Assembly (NCBI GenBank): GCA_013003395.1
Contig: JABDJC010000091.1
Coordinates: 1 to 32,386 of the forward strand
Direction: 5' to 3'
DNA length: 32,386 nt
Source of the DNA: Acidimicrobiia bacterium
GTDB lineage: Bacteria > Actinomycetota > Acidimicrobiia > Spongiisociales > UBA5794
This document shows positions 25,301 to 32,386 of this stretch, one piece after another. Made by a program: the position numbers and the translations under genes. Numbering within the stretch: position 1 is the stretch's first letter; each line of letters opens with the position of its first letter. The notes beneath the pieces were generated by a model. That model saw only the letters and a program-made list of their open reading frames with translations. It had not been told where the DNA came from and ran no database searches.

Positions 25301-28300
25301 TGCTCACTCCAGCCGCCCTGGCTCTTGGAGATACAGGTCTCGACCAACTGCCGATCGGGTCGTCGACCAATCCGATCGACGACTGGTGCGAGTTGCTCAG
25401 TCTCAACGGCTTCGACTGTGCTGCGAACAACATCACGGGAACGAGCACCATCGCAACCCTGGACATCTTGGGAGCGCCGGTCTCGTCGATCCCGGTGTCT
25501 TCGATCCCCGTGTCGTCGATCCCGGTCAGCTCGATTCCGGTGTCTTCGATTCCGGTGTCTTCGATCCCGGTGTCTTCGATCGGCACGATCTTCGATTGCA
25601 GCTCCTACGACTGCACTCAGGGAACCATCGGTGACGGTCTCGCGGCGGGAGCAGCGCTGCCCGGCCTGACACTCGGTCAGCTCCTCCTTGTCGTGGTGCC
25701 AGCGGATTCACTTCCACTGGGTCAGTTGCCTTTGAGCGACCTGAACCTGCAGCTCTACGATCCCGCCAGCCCGATCATCGACTACGTAGTGGAGTTCGAC
25801 TTCACCGGCACGTCATCATTCGCCGTCATGTCTGTCGAGCTGCCAGAAGGCTTCTTGTACATCGAAGGGTCGGCGCAGCTCATCGAGATCAATGAGGTGG
25901 AACAAATCCACGTGATCGGTGATCCGACTGTTGTCGACAATGTGCTCACGTGGTCACCGACGTTCCAGTTGAATGCGTTCTCGGACTACTTCCTCGAGTT
26001 CGAAGCACATCCGGGGCTCGTCACAGGATCGTTCGCAACGACCGCGACCGTCACTGCTTCCGACGCCCTCGCGTCTGACACCGGTGCGACCGTCACCGTG
26101 ATCCCGAACTTCGAGCCAGGTGGTGACGACCCCAACACGGCTCCGACCGTCGTGCAGAACGGTGTCGTCATCTCGCACCTGTCGACGTCGTCCGACAATG
26201 ACTTCTTCGATCTCGAAATCCCCAACGATCCGGGAACGCAGATCCGGTTGACCTTGACCCAGCAAGGATCGGACAACGACCTCGTCGTGTACAAGCCGTT
26301 CTCCGAACAGCTCAGTGCCTTCGACGATCGAGACGCCGGCGTCCCCGCCAGTCCAGTAGAAGATCCAGGTATCACCGGCATCAACCAGCAGGACAACCTG
26401 GCGCCCGAAACACTGCAGGACATCGACATCCAGTCCGCGCCTGTCTCGAGCATCTCTGCGAACCGCGACGACGCCGACGAGGAAGTCGAAATCACGGTTT
26501 CCTCGGAGGAGGCCGCGTCATCGTCGACGTACACCGTGCAAGTGACTGGGTACAACGGCGCGACGAGCGACCAACCGTATCTGCTCACCGCCGACATCGT
26601 CGACGACGTCTATGTCTCATGCTCGCCAACGTCGTTCCCGTTCGCTGATCCAGGCGTGCCGACCGCAACCGTTGATCTGTCAGCGTTGCCGACCGATCTC
26701 ACGACGCTGATCTTCTACAACGCTCGACGACTCGAAATGCGATACGGCGCAGCAGATGCTGCTGCGGCCGTGGCCGACATCCAGGCGTTCGTCGACCATC
26801 TGAACGGACTCGGTGACCCTGAGGTCGGTGCGCTCGGCATCGTCGCTGCGGCCATCGACGTCGAGACCGTCATCGGCATGGACATCAGCTCTCTGTACGC
26901 GGCGTGGGACGCCGATCCGTGTAACCCCGACAACGCAAACACCGTTGTGTCTGGCATCACCGGCATCGTCTCGGCCTTGCACGGCGCAGGAGCACCGCTG
27001 CGTTTCGTCACACTCGTCGGCGGCGACGAAATGATCCCGATGGAGCGTGTGCCAGACCTGACCACGCTGTCGAACGAGTCCGACTACGCAAGCACTTTCG
27101 ACACCGACACACCGCTCTACGGAGCCTTGGCGGCTGGACGCATCCTGTCTGATGATGCATACGTCGACGTCGATCCAATCCCGTGGCTTGGTCGCACGCT
27201 GTTCGTTCCTGACCTTGCTGTCGGTCGACTGCTCGAATCGCCGGCTGAAATCAGCGCCGCGCTCGAGCTCTTCGTGACGAACGATGGCCTCCTCAATCCG
27301 CAGTCGGCGCTCGTGACCGGCTACGACTTCCTGGCTGACGGGTCGCAGGACGTGGCGACCGCGTTGACGGACAGCCTTGGCACCGCTCCCGACACGTCGC
27401 TGATCAGCGACACGTGGGGATTGACCGAACTCGTCGACACCTTCCTACCGCCGGTACCGACGCCGTTGGTCGACGTCGCTTCGGTCAACGCCCACTACGA
27501 CCACTATCGGGCGCAACCTGCCGATGCTGGCAGCGGCTTGTTCGAAACGGCCGACCTGATCGCCAACGGCACCGACCCGACCACGGGCGACTCTCGTCTC
27601 ACCAACCAAATCGCATTCTCGATGGGTTGCCACTTCGGTCTCAACGTTGCGGACAACGCGTTTGCTGCGGGTGATGTGCGGGCCCAGGACTGGATGCAGG
27701 TGTATGCGCAGCACGGAGCGATCTCTGTCGGCAACACCGGCTACGGATACGGCGACACTGCTGCTGCAGCGCTTTCTGAGCGACTCATGACGTTGTTCGC
27801 TGAGCGCCTCGACGGTTCGATGGCTATCGGCGAAGCGTTGACGTTTGCGAAGCAGGAGTACGTCGGCGGGCTTGGTCTGTACGGCGTCTTCGACGAGAAG
27901 GTGCTGACCGAAGCGACCTTCTACGGCATTCCGTTCTACGGTCTCGGCACCGGCGGCACGTTGCCGCCGGCACCGATTCCATTCGATGCCGAGGTCGATC
28001 CGGTGACGGGTCTCGATACGTCCACCATCGAAGTGAGCGGAATCGACTTCAACAGTGCGCTCCCTGTCGATGACACCGTGCGAGTCGTCACCGGCTACGA
28101 CGTCACCGACGTTGTGGGCGGCGGAGCGCCAGCCGGCGAAGCGCCACCAGCACGCAATCAGGTGACGCATTACCGGCCGATTCAGCCGCTCATTCAGATC
28201 GACGTGACGCCGGATCCCGCCGACGGTAAGGCCCACGGCGCGCTGATCGAGACGTTGACCAGCGTCGACACTGGCGGCATCTCGCCTGTGGTGTCGCGTC

Positions 28301-30708
28301 CTGTCATCGACCTGACCGCCAACGAACCAGCGTACGACTTCGCTGATACGATCTTCCCTGCCGTGTTCCACAGCGTCACGCACTTCCGCACGCCAACTGG
28401 CGAGCGCCAGCGCCTCGTGCTGATTCCGGGTCAATTCTTCACCGAAGATCCCGGATCCGGAGTGGGAACCCAGCGCGACTACACCCAGTTCGGGACGAAG
28501 ATCTACTACTCGAACAGTGACGACTTCACGGCTCCGTACATCCAACTCACGGATGCATTCGTTGCCGGCGGAGTGGTTGAGTTCAACATCACCGCGGACG
28601 CCGGGGCCGGCGACTCGGTGCAGCGAGTGTTTGTCCTGTTCAAGGACGACACCGGCGTCTGGACGCCGCTCGACCTCACCGGCTCGGGCAACGGCGCCTG
28701 GAGCGGGAGTGCGGCGGGAGTTGTCGGTGATCGCATCGAGTACTTCGTTCAGGTCGTCGACGAGAACGGCAACGTTGCGGTATCGACCAACAAGGCCCGG
28801 TTCTTCACAGCCCGATTGGTGGATGTGAATGCGGTTCCGCAGTCGACCTCGGAAGGTGCGGAAGTCTCGCTGCTGACCTCATTCACGGTGCCAAGCTCGG
28901 TGGTTGGACCGGTGAACCTCACGATCGACTGGGGCGACGGCGCCACCGAAGTGATCGAGAACGCCACATCGCCATTCAACGCAACCCACACCTACGCCGA
29001 CAACGGCACATTCCCCGTGGTCTCGTGCATCTCCGACGACGCCGGCTTCGAAGTCTGCGACGCGACTGACGTGGACGTGGCCAACGTTGCCCCTGTTGTC
29101 GATGCCGGTGCCGACATCTCCGGATCCGAACTGACCGTGACGGTCGAGGGAACGTTCGTTGATCCTGGCCTCAACGATCCGCACTCCGTCAAGTTCGACT
29201 GGGGCGACGGAAGCATGGACGAGTTCCCGCTGGAGCAAGGTTCTCGCACGTTTGAGGGCGTCCATACGTACGCCACCGACGGGTCGTACACGGTGACCGT
29301 CACGGTCTCCGACGAGGCGGCGTCTGGTTCCGACTCGGTGGACGTGTTCATAGGCAACTCGCCGCCGGTCGTCGACGACACCACCCTGTCGGTCGATGAG
29401 AACTCGGTGCCGGGGACTTCAGTGGGCACCGTCACAGCTTCGGATCCCGATGTTGGTCAGACGCTGAGCTTCGCCATCACGGCAGGCAATGCGGGCGGCG
29501 AGTTCGCCATCGACTCGGCTACAGGAGAGATCACGGTCGACGGAGCGCTCGACCACGAATCTCAGGATCAGTACGTCCTGACAGTCGAAGCGACGGATGA
29601 TGGGACGACCCCCGCGTCCGGCTCTGGAACCGTCACCATCGACGTGAATGACGTCAACGAGACTCCAACCGTCGACGACGCCAACTTCGGCATCGCCGAC
29701 GACACGGGCATCGGTGGATTCGTCGGCACCGTGGTGGCGAGCGATCCAGATGATGGAGATTCGCTCACCTACTCGATCATCGGCGGCAACACCGGCACCG
29801 CCTTCGCCATCGACAACGCCGGCGACATCACGGTTGCGGCGCCGCTCGACGCAACGGTTCAGGACTCGTACACCTTGACCGTGCAGGTCAGCGACACCGG
29901 CGGGTTGACTGACACTGCGACGGTCATTGTCGATGTCACATCGGCAGGCGAAGCCGTCGTCATCGAATCGTTGACCATCGATCCGATCGATCCGATCGAG
30001 TTGGTCCCGAACCTCGGCGCCGACGCCACGGCGACTCTGGTCTGGACGGGTGACGCGACTGCGATCCTCATCGACTGGGGTGACGGGACACAGTCGGCGT
30101 CCACGCCGGGCACGGGAGACACGACGTTGATTGCCGACCACACGTACCTCGACACTGGCGTATTTGCCGTCACGGCCACGGTCACCGACATCTTCGGAAC
30201 CGAGCACGTTCTCGTCTACGAGTACGCAGTCGTGTTCGACCCGACGGCGGGATTCGTCACGGGCAACGGCAAGATCGATTCGCCTCTGGGGGCATACGTT
30301 CCGGATCCGTCCGTCGGTGGCGACCTGCAGGTCGGCTTCCACGCTCAGTACAAGAAGGGTGTACTCGAAGGCGACATCAAGATCGACCTCAAGGATCTCA
30401 ACCTGAAGTTCCGTTCCAAGGGCGACGAGTTGAACACCTTGGTCATCGCAGGTGACTTCGCCTACGTCGAAGGCGTGGGGACCTTTGACCAGGACGACGA
30501 CCAAATCGTCTACGAGTTCATCGTGACGCTCATCGACGGAGAGCACACCGATGGCGGTCCCGACTTGGTGAGGGCGCTCATCAGGCTCGCGTCCGACCCC
30601 ACCGTCGTGATCTACGACTCGCAGTTCGGCGACCCCGACGGCGCCGACCCGACCACCGAGCTGGCGAGCGGCAACTTGATGATCAAAGTGCTGAAGGGAC
30701 CGAGGTAG
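22387..30708 (+). CDS. Giant secreted mosaic protein: beta-helix, PVSSI repeats, gingipain-like region, PKD and cadherin-like repeats
   Basis: A 2773-residue exported protein. A signal peptide (about 1-35) has hydrophobic core WAAFAALTLLMSVVVPL and AGA before QVT. Residues about 40-830 form a right-handed beta-helix of GGAIY/GGGIWN and STFSGN-type repeats, ending in a choice-of-anchor-Q region (DNGGPTLTYLPLLGSPLIDNGN, DQRG). Ten PVSSI pentapeptides lie at 865-914 and seven at 1031-1065, separated by a Cys-containing Leu-rich spacer. A prepeptidase-like strand region lies at about 1245-1400. Residues about 1430-1870 resemble peptidase C25/gingipains, with candidate dyad H1703/H1706 (AHYDHYRA) and C1748 (SMGCHFGLN). 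PKD-like WGDG repeats lie near 2182, 2272 and 2563, two cadherin-like repeats at about 2330-2525, and a post-COAP-like C-terminus from about 2620. A cell-surface or extracellular role (adhesion, proteolysis or both) is inferred. Confidence 0.9.
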   Translation: MASMTAATSRGSKWAAFAALTLLMSVVVPLPAGAQVTLPLVVDQNDEGCNDTAGDPYCTIQAAIDDAVDGDVIDIAPGFYDQELTIASKSISLIGQDRATTLIDGTGLFRVLTISGAPTTSIESVTIQNGNHWEESAGIWNDGDLTVTDVTFDSNVMDEGNEYGGAIYHELGNLTVVDSTFIDNEAYDYGGAIYVESGTASITDSHFETNYAGENGGALYVYSGTVEVAGSTFSANFSGDTGGAIYVFSGDLTIDASMFVDNVTTDVGGAIDTDSAPIVDISSSIFTDNVANGIGISASGDGGSISNFGTMTVTGSTFTGDYAEGWGGSIANDSTMTISDTSISGAFASAGGGLIDNSASLTINTSTLSSGGTYNDGAAIWNNGDLTITDTAFADGFAGCGECSGRGGAIYHSGDFGGDLTVTGGSFTNNTSDGNGGAIVIDGGLNNVVSGASFTGNESYYDDGGAIAVILGSIDIDSATFTGNTADSEGGGLYHHASVATVTGSTFSGNSAGSSGGGIWNNGTANISDSLITGNVTGGYGAGILNDQIMTIDASTISLNVADGGGGGVFSVDQLTITNTTISENEALGLGFLFGNGGGIVGEATTTLDGVGVYNNVAENDGGGLYVDGSPWDISASTIAGNLAGRDGGGIHSDGDIILTNSTVGENSAMGDAGGIYNEGSLELRHAAFILNQAAGTGGGVLNHDTITMSNSVAAGNSSGGAQDCLAGDIISQGYNVIGRQGCLDVILPTDQVGTSEAPINPMLSGLQDNGGPTLTYLPLLGSPLIDNGNPIPVSEPEPWGCEPVDQRGLSRPIGTSCDVGPLEIDPGVVTVSISTNSTEVLPGASVVDKSAIPNSDLNSIAASPVSSIPVSSIPVSSIPVSSIPVSSIPVSSIPVSSIPVSSIPVSSIPVSSIGVCGESPDWGAILAGTSLAGLPLQTVTLQQVLALNPLPECVASLDLGSIELGDSILGLLTPAALALGDTGLDQLPIGSSTNPIDDWCELLSLNGFDCAANNITGTSTIATLDILGAPVSSIPVSSIPVSSIPVSSIPVSSIPVSSIPVSSIGTIFDCSSYDCTQGTIGDGLAAGAALPGLTLGQLLLVVVPADSLPLGQLPLSDLNLQLYDPASPIIDYVVEFDFTGTSSFAVMSVELPEGFLYIEGSAQLIEINEVEQIHVIGDPTVVDNVLTWSPTFQLNAFSDYFLEFEAHPGLVTGSFATTATVTASDALASDTGATVTVIPNFEPGGDDPNTAPTVVQNGVVISHLSTSSDNDFFDLEIPNDPGTQIRLTLTQQGSDNDLVVYKPFSEQLSAFDDRDAGVPASPVEDPGITGINQQDNLAPETLQDIDIQSAPVSSISANRDDADEEVEITVSSEEAASSSTYTVQVTGYNGATSDQPYLLTADIVDDVYVSCSPTSFPFADPGVPTATVDLSALPTDLTTLIFYNARRLEMRYGAADAAAAVADIQAFVDHLNGLGDPEVGALGIVAAAIDVETVIGMDISSLYAAWDADPCNPDNANTVVSGITGIVSALHGAGAPLRFVTLVGGDEMIPMERVPDLTTLSNESDYASTFDTDTPLYGALAAGRILSDDAYVDVDPIPWLGRTLFVPDLAVGRLLESPAEISAALELFVTNDGLLNPQSALVTGYDFLADGSQDVATALTDSLGTAPDTSLISDTWGLTELVDTFLPPVPTPLVDVASVNAHYDHYRAQPADAGSGLFETADLIANGTDPTTGDSRLTNQIAFSMGCHFGLNVADNAFAAGDVRAQDWMQVYAQHGAISVGNTGYGYGDTAAAALSERLMTLFAERLDGSMAIGEALTFAKQEYVGGLGLYGVFDEKVLTEATFYGIPFYGLGTGGTLPPAPIPFDAEVDPVTGLDTSTIEVSGIDFNSALPVDDTVRVVTGYDVTDVVGGGAPAGEAPPARNQVTHYRPIQPLIQIDVTPDPADGKAHGALIETLTSVDTGGISPVVSRPVIDLTANEPAYDFADTIFPAVFHSVTHFRTPTGERQRLVLIPGQFFTEDPGSGVGTQRDYTQFGTKIYYSNSDDFTAPYIQLTDAFVAGGVVEFNITADAGAGDSVQRVFVLFKDDTGVWTPLDLTGSGNGAWSGSAAGVVGDRIEYFVQVVDENGNVAVSTNKARFFTARLVDVNAVPQSTSEGAEVSLLTSFTVPSSVVGPVNLTIDWGDGATEVIENATSPFNATHTYADNGTFPVVSCISDDAGFEVCDATDVDVANVAPVVDAGADISGSELTVTVEGTFVDPGLNDPHSVKFDWGDGSMDEFPLEQGSRTFEGVHTYATDGSYTVTVTVSDEAASGSDSVDVFIGNSPPVVDDTTLSVDENSVPGTSVGTVTASDPDVGQTLSFAITAGNAGGEFAIDSATGEITVDGALDHESQDQYVLTVEATDDGTTPASGSGTVTIDVNDVNETPTVDDANFGIADDTGIGGFVGTVVASDPDDGDSLTYSIIGGNTGTAFAIDNAGDITVAAPLDATVQDSYTLTVQVSDTGGLTDTATVIVDVTSAGEAVVIESLTIDPIDPIELVPNLGADATATLVWTGDATAILIDWGDGTQSASTPGTGDTTLIADHTYLDTGVFAVTATVTDIFGTEHVLVYEYAVVFDPTAGFVTGNGKIDSPLGAYVPDPSVGGDLQVGFHAQYKKGVLEGDIKIDLKDLNLKFRSKGDELNTLVIAGDFAYVEGVGTFDQDDDQIVYEFIVTLIDGEHTDGGPDLVRALIRLASDPTVVIYDSQFGDPDGADPTTELASGNLMIKVLKGPR
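24979..25128 (+). repeat. PVSSI pentapeptide repeat block 1 (10 copies, 15-bp period)
   Basis: Ten uninterrupted in-frame copies of Pro-Val-Ser-Ser-Ile. The protein repeat is perfect, but the DNA is not: Ser is written as TCC, TCG, AGC, AGT or TCA and Ile as ATC or ATT in changing order. That points to protein-level constraint on an old repeat rather than recent slippage. Confidence 0.92.
25477..25581 (+). repeat. PVSSI pentapeptide repeat block 2 (7 copies, 15-bp period)
   Basis: Seven uninterrupted copies of the same PVSSI unit, about 350 bp after block 1. Codons here are more alike (GTGTCTTCGAT recurs), suggesting partly more recent duplication or conversion than block 1. Both blocks end with Ile-Gly. 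A lone PVSSI also occurs later in the protein (about residue 1351). Confidence 0.92.
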
Positions 30709-30717
30709 TACGGGGGC

Positions 30718-30742
30718 GGCCGAGGTGGGAGGCACCTCAGCC
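30718..30742. terminator. Bidirectional terminator-like hairpin between the giant gene and coxE
   Basis: GGC-C-GAGGTG (30718-30727) and CACCTC-A-GCC (30733-30742) pair with one C-A mismatch around the loop GGAGG, giving nine base pairs. It overlaps the coxE stop codon (30737-30739) in the 28-bp convergent gap. No T-run is present. Confidence 0.5.
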
Positions 30743-31888
30743 GCTGCTCCTCCTGGCCGGGAGTGTTTCTAGGAGGCGTACCAGCGAACGCAGATCGTTG
30801 ATGGTCGCGGCTGCCAGGAAGTCATCGACGTGGGGGAGGGCAATCCGTAGGCCCTGGGTCTCGGCGCTGTAGCCGGTGCGTCCGGCCAACGGATTCAGCC
30901 AAACCACACGGTGTACTGAGCGAGCGAAGCGTGCCATCTCGACTTCGAGCACTTCGGGATCTCCGCAGTCCCACCCGTCGGAGATGATGAGGGCCACGGC
31001 ACCTCCTCGGGTGAGGCGACGACTCCACTGCCAGTTGAATTCTCGGAGCGCCTCTCCGATGCGTGTCCCGCCGGACCAGTCGTTCACATGGCGTCCCACG
31101 GATCGCAAAGCCATCAGCGGATCCGGTTGTCGCATTTCGCGAGTGACTCGCGTTAGATGCGTCGCGAAAACGAACGACTCCACTTTGCCGAGTCTGCCTT
31201 GCGCGGCGTGCATGAAGTAGAGGAACATCTCGGCGTAGCGATCCATCGATCCACTGACATCAGCGAGCACGATTAGGGGTCGCCGCCGCGGCTTGCGGCT
31301 GGACATCGCCAGCGGAATGAGGTCGGCTTGCGGCGACGACAGTGAGCGGAACGTCCGTCTCATGTCGGGCACGTCGCCTCGCGACGAGGGCATCCGCCGT
31401 CTGCCGAGCGCGTCCGCCGGCCTCCACACCATCGTGGCCATGATTCGGCGAACCTCGGCGATTTCTTCAGGGGTCAGCGCCGCAAAGTCTTTGCGGCCGA
31501 GACGCTCGATGATCGAGCCTCCGACATGTTCCTGGAGGTCGTCGCGTTCCTTGCGTTTTCCAGTGTTCATCATGTCGCGGAGTACTGGAGTGACCACCTT
31601 GGCGTCCTGCCGATCGAAGATCTTCAACTCGAGCTCTGCCATCGATTTGCGGCGGTGGGTCGGTCCGCTCCCGAAGAACAGCTCGAAGGCGTCGTCGAAC
31701 GCTGGAATGTCGGCTCGGCGCACCACGGTCAGCGCGCGGAAGCCGGCTTTGAGCGCGGCTTTGTCATCCCACCCCAGGGTTGCGGCGGCACGTTGCAGAT
31801 CGAGCGTCGTCGATGGCACGACAGCGAGTCCGCTCAACCTGAGATATCGCACGAAGTGGACGAGGTTGTCGGCGAGCGCCGTCGTCAT
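30737..31888 (-). CDS. coxE: CoxE-like von Willebrand factor A domain protein
   Basis: A 383-residue soluble protein of the CoxE family, a VWA-domain partner of the MoxR-type ATPase CoxD; in studied cox systems the pair helps mature the metal site of the molybdenum hydroxylase. The N-terminal helical region (FVRYLRLSGLAVVPST, AFDDAFELFFG) is typical of CoxE. The VWA domain starts near 203, with the metal-ion-dependent adhesion site complete: DVSGSM (210-215), the SGGTRIGEAL threonine and the ISDGWD aspartate. The start ATG overlaps the stop of the ATPase gene (ATGA, 31885-31888), so they are a coupled pair. They lie over 12 kb from coxSLM, so serving that enzyme is inferred; this gene pair also occurs without cox operons. 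Confidence 0.88.
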   Translation of the reverse strand: MTTALADNLVHFVRYLRLSGLAVVPSTTLDLQRAAATLGWDDKAALKAGFRALTVVRRADIPAFDDAFELFFGSGPTHRRKSMAELELKIFDRQDAKVVTPVLRDMMNTGKRKERDDLQEHVGGSIIERLGRKDFAALTPEEIAEVRRIMATMVWRPADALGRRRMPSSRGDVPDMRRTFRSLSSPQADLIPLAMSSRKPRRRPLIVLADVSGSMDRYAEMFLYFMHAAQGRLGKVESFVFATHLTRVTREMRQPDPLMALRSVGRHVNDWSGGTRIGEALREFNWQWSRRLTRGGAVALIISDGWDCGDPEVLEVEMARFARSVHRVVWLNPLAGRTGYSAETQGLRIALPHVDDFLAAATINDLRSLVRLLETLPARRSSG

Positions 31889-32386
31889 GCGGTGATGGCC
31901 TCGACACCGTCGGCTCTGACGCGTGCGATGTCCTCCTGGTACTTGAGAATCACTCCCAGCGTGTCGTCCGCAGTCTCGGGGTTCAGCTGCGCGTGGCCGA
32001 GCACCTGAAGCGCGGCCGCCCAGTCGAGCGTTTCAGAGACCCCTGGAGGTTTGAAAAGATCCATCGTTCGCAATGCCTGCATCGCCTTGGCGAGATCGTC
32101 GGCGAGGGCGGATTCGATGCCCGGTGACTTCAGCCGCACGATGGCTGCTTCTCGCTCGAAGTCTGGATAGTCGATCCATTGGTAGATGCAGCGCCGCTTG
32201 AGCGCATCGTGGATCTCGCGAGTGCGGTTTGAGGTGATCACCACGACAGGCGGGACCAAAGCCTTGATGGTGCCGATTTCCGGAATGGACAGCTGGAAGT
32301 CGGACAAGAACTCGAGGAGATATGCTTCGAACTCCTCGTCAGCTCGATCCAGTTCATCGATGAGGAGCACGGTCCGCTTGCCGGCT
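31885..32386 (-). CDS. coxD: CoxD/MoxR-type AAA+ ATPase (5' partial)
   Basis: The C-terminal 166 or so residues of a MoxR-family ATPase; the gene runs off the window end, and the track start (GTG 32370) is internal because the frame continues upstream as AGKRT. Visible are Walker B LLIDELDRAD, the MoxR feature EFEAYLLEFLSDFQLSIPEIG, sensor 1 in VVVITSNRTREI, the arginine finger region LKRRCIYQWIDYPD and a helical lid ending in LGVILKYQEDIARV. The Walker A motif lies outside. It is translationally coupled to the coxE-like gene. Such ATPase/VWA pairs act as chaperones inserting metals or remodelling complexes. Calling it CoxD rather than another MoxR rests on the coxE neighbour and the cox genes nearby. 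Confidence 0.85.
   Translation of the reverse strand, partial: AGKRTVLLIDELDRADEEFEAYLLEFLSDFQLSIPEIGTIKALVPPVVVITSNRTREIHDALKRRCIYQWIDYPDFEREAAIVRLKSPGIESALADDLAKAMQALRTMDLFKPPGVSETLDWAAALQVLGHAQLNPETADDTLGVILKYQEDIARVRADGVEAITA

Noticed and set aside
24979-25581. CRISPR-like or intergenic tandem repeat
   Set aside because: The period is 15 bp with no spacers, and the unit is in frame within a single long ORF, so it is a coding pentapeptide repeat.
29419-30735. 438-residue minus-strand ORF opposite the end of the giant gene, and 27445-28545 (366 residues)
   Set aside because: Compositionally Val/Asp/Arg-rich shadows of PKD, cadherin and C25-like coding sequence; no start site signal or recognisable domain.

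Overview
The window looks like a chromosomal piece from a high-GC actinobacterium, most likely a marine or aquatic Acidimicrobiia of the Ilumatobacter type. This is inferred from GC richness, frequent GTG/TTG starts, tight ATGA/GTGA gene overlaps and the gene families present; no rRNA or other marker gene is here to confirm it. I see no tRNA, rRNA, CRISPR array, insertion sequence or prophage. Genes are densely packed: the largest non-coding gap is about 160 bp, so no stretch over 300 bases lacks a gene.

Layout. (1) 1-1465, plus strand: the 3' part of an ECF sigma factor, overlapping a single-pass membrane protein that is probably its regulator. (2) 1469-5651, minus strand: a DUF1801 protein, a secreted M23 peptidase with two peptidoglycan-binding repeats, and a coupled three-gene operon (DUF4380/mutarotase-like protein, xylulokinase, GNAT acetyltransferase). 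(3) 5752-9284: a small membrane protein, then a 6-phosphogluconate dehydrogenase and a second-type EF-G-like GTPase, both on the minus strand. (4) 9432-10390, plus strand: CoxG-like SRPBCC protein overlapping a three-helix membrane protein. (5) 10457-11653: MFS transporter, minus strand. (6) 11771-13873, plus strand: a two-domain metallo-beta-lactamase/Rieske protein resembling CMP-N-acetylneuraminate hydroxylase with its domains in reversed order, then an OsmC-family gene whose reading frame is interrupted by one TGA exactly at the catalytic cysteine position. (7) 13880-14509: YgjV-like membrane protein with a GNAT-like tail. (8) 14608-18321, minus strand: a coxS-coxL-coxM operon for a form II carbon-monoxide-dehydrogenase-type molybdenum hydroxylase. 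(9) 18480-22244: a 1254-residue tandem cyclase/ATPase/TPR signalling protein. (10) 22387-30708, plus strand: a 2773-residue secreted mosaic protein with a beta-helix, PVSSI repeats, a gingipain-like region, PKD and cadherin-like repeats. (11) 30737-32386, minus strand: coxE-like and partial coxD-like genes.

The most interesting item is the OsmC-like gene at 13406-13873. The reading frame continues through the TGA with intact family features (second redox cysteine in a CPV motif). A hairpin with G in its apical loop lies at the right distance for a bacterial SECIS element, and a terminator-like hairpin sits at the downstream stop. I read this as a selenocysteine-containing OsmC-like peroxidase. 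A standard gene caller truncates it to about 66 residues.

Functionally, coxSLM, coxG and coxDE together suggest a molybdenum hydroxylase with its maturation factors, spread across the window rather than in one operon. The CoxL active-site loop is AYRGAGR (form II), so carbon monoxide need not be the substrate. The sugar kinase operon and 6-phosphogluconate dehydrogenase suggest pentose and pentose-phosphate metabolism.
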